Below are positions 14,565-18,714 of a stretch of 18,714 nt of DNA, piece by piece (the stretch's first letter is position 1; every line of letters begins with the position of its first letter). This stretch comes from Candidatus Tectimicrobiota bacterium (GTDB lineage Bacteria > UBA8248 > JACPRG01). Location: the NCBI GenBank assembly GCA_016190025.1, contig JACPRG010000065.1, positions 1 through 18,714 of the forward strand. Direction: 5' to 3'. The position numbers and the translations under genes are program-made. A model generated the notes under the pieces. It saw only the letters and a program-made list of their open reading frames with translations, was not told the DNA's origin and did not search any database.

Positions 14565-14587
14565 GCGGCCTTTCACGGAGCGCGGCC

Positions 14588-15979
14588 ATGGAGTACAGGG
14601 TAGAGCGGGACTCGATGGGGGAGATGCAGGTTCCGGGCGATGCGCTGTACGGGGCATCCACCCAGCGGGCGGTGTTGAACTTCCCGGTGAGCGGCAAGCG
14701 TTTCCCCCGGGTTTTCTTTGAGGCGCTGGGCGCGGTGAAGGCCGCGGCGGCGACGGCCAACATGAAACTGGGCAAACTGGACCCCAAGCTCGGCGAGCCG
14801 ATCCGCAAGGCCGCGCTCGAGGTCCGGGAAGGCAAGCACGACGCCCACTTCGTGGTGGACATCTATCAGACCGGCTCGGGGACCTCCACCAACACCAACG
14901 CCAACGAGGTCGTCGCCAACCTCGCCAACCTCGGCCTCGGGCAGCCCATCGGGGCGAAGTCCCCGGTCCATCCCAACGACCACGTGAACATGGGCCAGTC
15001 GAGCAACGACGTGATCCCGACGGCCATCCACGTCTCGGCCCTGCTGGACATCGAGCGCCGGCTGCTGCCGGCCCTGAAGGCCCTGGGGGATTCCCTGGGG
15101 AAGAAGGCCGACGAGTTCCGGGACGTCATCAAGACCGGCCGCACGCACCTTCAGGACGCCACCCCCGTCACCCTGGGGCAGGAGTTCTCCGGATACGCCG
15201 TGCAGATCCACAACTGCCGCCGGCGCATCGCGGGCGCCCTGGAGAACCTCCGCGAGCTGGCCATCGGCGGGACCGCCGTGGGGACCGGGATCAACACGCA
15301 CCCGGACTTCGCGCGGCTCGTTTGCGAGGACCTGAGCGGTCAGTTCAAGACGCCTTTCCGCGAGGCCCCCAATCACTTTGAATCCCTGGCCGCCAAGGAC
15401 ACCTGCGTGGAGGTGAGCGGGGCGCTGAAGGTGCTGGCTGTGGCGCTCACCAAGATCGCCAACGACATCCGGTGGCTGTCCTCGGGGCCCCGCACCGGCA
15501 TCGGCGAGATCACGATCCCGGAGACCCAGCCGGGGTCCTCCATCATGCCGGGCAAGGTCAATCCGGTCATCGCCGAATCGGTCCTCCAGGCGGCCGCCCA
15601 GGTGATGGGAAACGACGTGGCGGTCGCGGTGGGGGGCGCCGCGGGCAACTTCGAGCTGAACGTGATGATGCCCGTGATCGCCTACAACCTCCTGGACTCC
15701 GTCGCTCTTCTGGCGGGCGTGTGCAGAATCTTCAGAGAGAAATGCGTGGACGGGATCCGGGCCAACGCCGAGCGGTGCCGGGACACCATCGAGCGCGGCC
15801 TGTCGCTGGTGACCTCTTTCGCCCCGGCGATCGGATACGACAGGGCGGCGAAGCTCTCCCAGAAGGCCTACCGGGAAAACAAAACCATCCGGGAGGTGGC
15901 GAGGGAAGAGGGTCTTTTCCCGGAGGAAGAGATGAACCGTCTACTCGACCCGAGGAGCATGCTTCAGCCCGAGGGGTGA
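14588..15979 (+). CDS. fumC: Class II fumarate hydratase
   Basis: A 463-residue homotetrameric, iron-free fumarase that hydrates fumarate to L-malate in the TCA cycle. The superfamily signature GSSIMPGKVNP (316-326) is complete and contains the catalytic serine loop. GSGTSTN (96-102), GQSSND (136-141) and GRTHLQDA (184-191, with the general-base His) are all present. The Gly in MPGKVNP and the His in GRTH favour fumarase over aspartase. Length is normal. The start ATG at 14588 has GGAG 8 nt upstream. It lies 127 nt after aconitase, behind a terminator, so it probably has its own promoter, although I see no clear one in that GC-rich gap. It converges with the ABC ATPase across 89 nt. Confidence 0.95.
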   Translation: MEYRVERDSMGEMQVPGDALYGASTQRAVLNFPVSGKRFPRVFFEALGAVKAAAATANMKLGKLDPKLGEPIRKAALEVREGKHDAHFVVDIYQTGSGTSTNTNANEVVANLANLGLGQPIGAKSPVHPNDHVNMGQSSNDVIPTAIHVSALLDIERRLLPALKALGDSLGKKADEFRDVIKTGRTHLQDATPVTLGQEFSGYAVQIHNCRRRIAGALENLRELAIGGTAVGTGINTHPDFARLVCEDLSGQFKTPFREAPNHFESLAAKDTCVEVSGALKVLAVALTKIANDIRWLSSGPRTGIGEITIPETQPGSSIMPGKVNPVIAESVLQAAAQVMGNDVAVAVGGAAGNFELNVMMPVIAYNLLDSVALLAGVCRIFREKCVDGIRANAERCRDTIERGLSLVTSFAPAIGYDRAAKLSQKAYRENKTIREVAREEGLFPEEEMNRLLDPRSMLQPEG

Positions 15980-16068
15980 TCCCCGGGTCGCCGGGCGTTC
16001 GGGGGGGCGGCCTTCACAAGGTGCCCCGGGAGATTCGGCGGGCTTTCAGGAAGGGATCCCGGCCGGGC

Positions 16069-16878
16069 TCACCATCGCCACTCCAGGCGGCGCGGCTTCT
16101 TCGGCTGGACGGGCTCGCGCAGGGCCTTCTCGACCTCGGCCTCCAGGCTTTCCCAGATACGCTTGACGGTGTTCGCGAAGACGGGGTCGGCCATGCTGTC
16201 GAACGAGCGGGGCCGGGCGAGGGGGACGTCGATCACCTCCAGGATCCGTCCGGGGCTGGAGGAGAAGACCGCCACCCGGTCGCACAGCAGGACAGCCTCC
16301 TCCAGGTTGTGGGTGACGTAGACGAAGGTCTTCTTCTCCTGTTCCCAGATCTTCTCCAGTTCCCGGCGCATCAGGACGCGCACCTGGGGGTCGAGTTGGG
16401 CGAAGGGCTCATCCAGCAACAGCACCTCCGGGTGCGTGGCCAAGGCGCGGCCGATGCCGGCCCGCTGCTTCATCCCGCCCGAGAGCTGATAGGGATAAAG
16501 CCTCTCCGTCCCTTGCAGCCGGACGCGCCCCATAAAGTAGTCGGCGATCCGTTTGTAAATGGGCTTGGGTTTTCCCTTGACCTCGGGCCCGAGCCCCACG
16601 TTGCCGCGGATGAGCCGCCAGGGCAGCAGGGCGTAATTCTGAAAGACCAGCGCCGTGAGACACTCGCCCTTCGGCTCGCCGATGAAATCGACGGAGCCGG
16701 AGGTGGGTTCCTTGATGCCGGCGAGGATGTGGAGGAAGGTGGTCTTGCCGCAGCCGTTGGGGCCGACGATGCCGAAGAAGGAGCCGTCTTCGATGGTCAG
16801 GTTGACCCCTTGCAGGGCCACTTTTTGGGCGCCCCGGTCGGCATAGACGTACGTCAGGTCCCGAGCCACGATCTTCAT
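16069..16878 (-). CDS. ABC transporter ATP-binding protein, NitT/TauT type
   Basis: A 269-residue ATPase of the nitrate/sulfonate/taurine-type importer group (SsuB/TauB-like). Visible motifs are Walker A GPNGCGKTT (39-47), Q-loop VFQNYALLPW (Gln80), signature LSGGMKQR (132-139), Walker B VLLLDEP (152-158) and the switch histidine in YVTHNL (His190). All are intact, so it should hydrolyse ATP. No permease or solute-binding protein gene is adjacent: fumarase converges on one side and a divergent amidohydrolase lies on the other. It must work with components encoded elsewhere, if at all, and the substrate cannot be inferred. I chose the ATG at 16878 by homology with the family N-terminus (MKIVARDLTYVY); a GTG at 16926 would add 16 residues, and neither has a strong binding site. 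Confidence 0.88.
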   Translation of the reverse strand: MKIVARDLTYVYADRGAQKVALQGVNLTIEDGSFFGIVGPNGCGKTTFLHILAGIKEPTSGSVDFIGEPKGECLTALVFQNYALLPWRLIRGNVGLGPEVKGKPKPIYKRIADYFMGRVRLQGTERLYPYQLSGGMKQRAGIGRALATHPEVLLLDEPFAQLDPQVRVLMRRELEKIWEQEKKTFVYVTHNLEEAVLLCDRVAVFSSSPGRILEVIDVPLARPRSFDSMADPVFANTVKRIWESLEAEVEKALREPVQPKKPRRLEWRW

Positions 16879-16958
16879 CGCGCGCCCGCCCCGGGTCAGG
16901 AGGAACCCGGCGGCCGAAAACCGCACGGTCCGTGGCCGCGCTTTCGGCGCCGGTCCCT

Positions 16959-16964
16959 TATAAT
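16959..16964 (+). promoter_or_regulatory. Perfect -10 element (TATAAT) in the divergent spacer
   Basis: A consensus TATAAT lies 66 nt upstream of the amidohydrolase start, in the only AT-rich patch of the 152-nt spacer. No good -35 lies 16-18 nt upstream. The overlapping complement TATTAT (16965-16960) could serve the divergent ABC ATPase gene. Confidence 0.4.
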
Positions 16965-17030
16965 ATCACCTTCGCCTCCGGCGCGTGAGCGGTCTCCGGA
17001 GATCGACGACAGCGAAGAAGGGAGAGAGCC

Positions 17031-18029
17031 TTGGCCATCGACCTGCACGCCCACTGCGTCCCCGAGGCGTACCTGCGCCTCATGCGAAATGAAGCAGCCA
17101 GGTTCAACACCCGATACGGCGAGGACGAAGAGGGGTGGCCTTACGTGGAGCATCCCGGCAGGGGACGCTCGGTTTTCACGCGCGACTTCTGGGACAAAGA
17201 GGTCATCCGAAAACGGATCGAGGGCGTCCGGCTGGACCGCCAGATATTCTCTCCCCCGCCCCAGCTCTTCCACTACGACGCGGACCCGGACTTGGGACTG
17301 GAGGTGGCGAGACTCTGGAACGACTCCATGGCGGAATCCGCCGCGGCCGACCCCGAGCGGTTCGGCGCCCTGGCCTCCGTCCCTCTCCAGAGCCCGGAGC
17401 GGGCGGCCGCCGAGCTTCGCCGGGCCGTTCGGGAGAAGGGCCTTCTGGGCGCTGAGATCGGGACCAACTGCAACGGAAGGTATCTGGACGACCCGGCCCT
17501 GGAACCCTTCTACGAGGAGGCGGCCGCATTGGGCGCGCCCGTCCTCGTGCACCCGTGGAACCCCGCGGGGGCGGACCGGGCGGGGGAATACGCCCTCTTC
17601 GAGGTCGCGGCCTTCCCCTTCGATTCAACCCTCTGCCTCATCCGCCTGATGCTGAGCGGGACGCTGGACCGGTTCCCCAACGTCCGCTTCTGCTTCGTGC
17701 ACGCGGGCGCGTTCGTGCCTTTCCTCGTGGGGCGCATCCGCCGCGCCCTGGAAGTCTATCCCGCCCTGGCGAAAAACCTGAAGCGCTCCCCGGAAAGCTA
17801 CCTGAGGAGGCTTCACTTTGACACCATCGCCCTGAGCGAGGCGGTCCTCCGCTATGTGGTGGACCTGGTGGGCGCGGAGCGTCTTTTCCTGGGGAGCGAC
17901 CATCCGTTCGGCATCGGCGATCCCGACCCCGTCTCTTCCGTGGAGGCCCTCCGACTGCCGCCCGAGCAAGCCGCGGCCATTCTCCACGAAAACGCCCGGA
18001 GGTTGCTCGACGCCGCGGGGAGGGGTTGA
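17031..18029 (+). CDS. Amidohydrolase-family protein (ACMSD-like metal-dependent decarboxylase/hydrolase)
   Basis: A 332-residue TIM-barrel metalloenzyme of the amidohydrolase-2 group, which includes ACMSD (aminocarboxymuconate-semialdehyde decarboxylase) and several aromatic-acid decarboxylases. The ligand set is complete: the HxH of DLHAHCVP (His6, His8), His174 in LVHPWNP, His224 in FVHAGAF, and Asp290 in LGSDHPFG. It therefore probably binds one divalent metal, usually zinc, and acts on a carboxylated aromatic or semialdehyde substrate; which one cannot be told. The start is TTG at 17031, with GGGAGAG 5 nt upstream and a consensus -10 at 16959. It converges with a molybdenum-hydroxylase subunit gene across a strong palindrome. 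Confidence 0.88.
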   Translation: MAIDLHAHCVPEAYLRLMRNEAARFNTRYGEDEEGWPYVEHPGRGRSVFTRDFWDKEVIRKRIEGVRLDRQIFSPPPQLFHYDADPDLGLEVARLWNDSMAESAAADPERFGALASVPLQSPERAAAELRRAVREKGLLGAEIGTNCNGRYLDDPALEPFYEEAAALGAPVLVHPWNPAGADRAGEYALFEVAAFPFDSTLCLIRLMLSGTLDRFPNVRFCFVHAGAFVPFLVGRIRRALEVYPALAKNLKRSPESYLRRLHFDTIALSEAVLRYVVDLVGAERLFLGSDHPFGIGDPDPVSSVEALRLPPEQAAAILHENARRLLDAAGRG

Positions 18030-18137
18030 GGGACCGGCGGGGCTTTAGCGGGCCGGTTTCTTTAGGTTAGGAGATGGGTTTGAGGAGGAAGCAGAGGAGA
18101 GCGCCTACGTGAATCACTGTGCGTTTGCCAGGGGGGT

Positions 18138-18169
18138 CTGGGGGACCGGTTTTCAAAAAGGTCCCCCAG
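18138..18169. terminator. Bidirectional terminator between convergent genes
   Basis: CTGGGGGACC (18138-18147) and GGTCCCCCAG (18160-18169) form a perfect 10-bp stem. The 12-nt loop GGTTTTCAAAAA contains T- and A-runs. It sits between the ends of the amidohydrolase (plus, 18029) and the 2Fe-2S protein (minus, 18176), as expected for a shared terminator, although there is no T-tract outside the stem. Confidence 0.65.
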
Positions 18170-18175
18170 AGGCTT

Positions 18176-18646
18176 TCAGCCCCTCACCCTTTCCGCGGCG
18201 CGCCTCACGGCGCGGAGGATCTCGTAGTAGCTGGTGCACCGGCAGAGGCTTCCCTCCATGAATTTTTTGATCTCCGCCTCTGTGGGATCGGGGTTCTCGT
18301 CCAAGAGCGCCTTGGCCACCATGAGCATCCCGGGGGTGCAGTACCCGCACTGAAACGCCCCCTCCTGGATGAAGGCCTCCTGAAGAGGGTGCAGCTTGTC
18401 GTCCTGGGCCAGGCCCTCGACCGTCTTGATGTCGGCCCCGTCGGCGAAGGGCGCCAGCAGGACGCAGGCCGCCACCGGCCGGTCGTTCATCAGGACCGTG
18501 CAGGCCCCACAGACGCCCACGCCGCACACCTCGCGCGGCCCGGTCATGCGGAGGTCGTTGTGGAGGACGTCCATGAAGCTGTGGTGGGACCGGACGGTGA
18601 CCCGCCGCGCCTCTCCGTTGAGGGTGAAGGTGATCTCCCGTTTCAT
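18176..18646 (-). CDS. 2Fe-2S subunit of a xanthine dehydrogenase/CO dehydrogenase-family hydroxylase (CoxS-like)
   Basis: A 156-residue electron-transfer subunit with two [2Fe-2S] domains. The N-terminal plant-ferredoxin-type cluster uses Cys41, Cys46, Cys49 (CGVGVCGAC) and Cys61. The C-terminal cluster uses Cys100, Cys103 (CGYC), Cys135 and Cys137 (CRC). All eight ligands are present and the length is normal for the small subunit. It passes electrons between the molybdopterin site and FAD or another acceptor. Its ATG overlaps the stop codon of the upstream gene (ATGA), so the two are translationally coupled. The family includes CO dehydrogenase, 4-hydroxybenzoyl-CoA reductase, nicotinate dehydrogenase and aldehyde oxidases; the substrate is set by the large subunit, which is outside the window. 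Confidence 0.95.
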   Translation of the reverse strand: MKREITFTLNGEARRVTVRSHHSFMDVLHNDLRMTGPREVCGVGVCGACTVLMNDRPVAACVLLAPFADGADIKTVEGLAQDDKLHPLQEAFIQEGAFQCGYCTPGMLMVAKALLDENPDPTEAEIKKFMEGSLCRCTSYYEILRAVRRAAERVRG

Positions 18647-18714
18647 GCGGACTGGGCCTCCCGTTGTTCTTTCTCCCGGAGGGCGCGGAGCACCTTCTCG
18701 GGGGTGATGGGCAG
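18643..18714 (-). CDS. C-terminal end of a probable molybdopterin-binding large subunit (partial)
   Basis: Reading in from the right edge on the minus strand, one frame gives 23 codons and a TGA whose TG is shared with the ATG of the 2Fe-2S gene. The residues include LPITPEKVLRALREK. In xanthine-dehydrogenase-family large subunits the protein usually ends in a similar (R/K)xLP(I/L)TPEK(V/I)LxAL motif, and the small-subunit gene is commonly its neighbour. The identification rests on that short motif and on the coupled overlap. Confidence 0.7.
   Translation of the reverse strand: MPITPEKVLRALREKEQREAQSA

Noticed and set aside
12520..14862. A 780-codon minus-strand frame opposite aconitase and the fumarase start
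   Set aside because: It is the antisense of clearly conserved enzymes with low-complexity translation. Similar shadows at 9364-11058, 5919-7100, 7154-8641 and 15472-17649 are explained the same way.

Overview
The window is a GC-rich stretch from a Gram-negative (diderm) bacterium. It encodes an AMIN-domain cell-wall amidase, an inner-membrane SPOR protein and a probable lipoprotein, all hallmarks of an outer-membrane envelope. I cannot place the species. The gene content and the palindrome-rich spacers suggest an uncultured high-GC lineage near Desulfobacterota, Methylomirabilota/Rokubacteria or Nitrospirota; this is a guess from style, not a result. I see no tRNA, rRNA, CRISPR array, transposase or phage gene. 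The long opposite-strand reading frames are by-products of GC-rich coding sequence.

Layout. (1) 1-2924, minus strand: a large envelope-targeted WD40/caspase-fold protein (171-2924), followed by the start of a small exported protein that runs off the left edge. (2) 2925-3390: a spacer packed with small palindromes. (3) A TPR protein (minus, 3391-3735) divergent from a Crp/FNR-type regulator (plus, 4032-4715), which has an N-terminal CxxC pair. (4) 4716-5166: a spacer with a long hairpin and T-tract, then an NAD(P)H-dependent FMN reductase. (5) An amidase-der operon with a clear sigma70-type promoter and a GTGA stop/start overlap. (6) A three-gene operon: EF-G-like translational GTPase, SPOR protein, MerR-type regulator. 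(7) Aconitase and class II fumarase, two TCA-cycle enzymes, each with its own expression signals. (8) A lone NitT/TauT-type ABC ATPase (minus), divergent from an ACMSD-type amidohydrolase (plus). (9) At the right edge, minus strand: the 2Fe-2S subunit of a xanthine-dehydrogenase-family hydroxylase, preceded by what is probably the last 23 codons of its molybdopterin subunit.

How the parts fit. Most of the window is housekeeping: ribosome assembly (Der), translation (EF-G-like), peptidoglycan turnover (amidase, SPOR) and the TCA cycle. The less ordinary parts are these. The WD40-caspase protein has only three near-identical repeats with an exact 126-bp period. The EF-G-like protein has a degenerate guanine-specificity motif (NAME instead of NKxD). 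The spacer at 3081-3334 holds a mosaic of at least five palindromes, including a tandem hairpin pair with a compensatory base change. A long stem-loop follows the Crp/FNR gene. The right end (amidohydrolase plus molybdenum hydroxylase) may be part of an aromatic or heterocyclic catabolic region, but that is inference from two families only.
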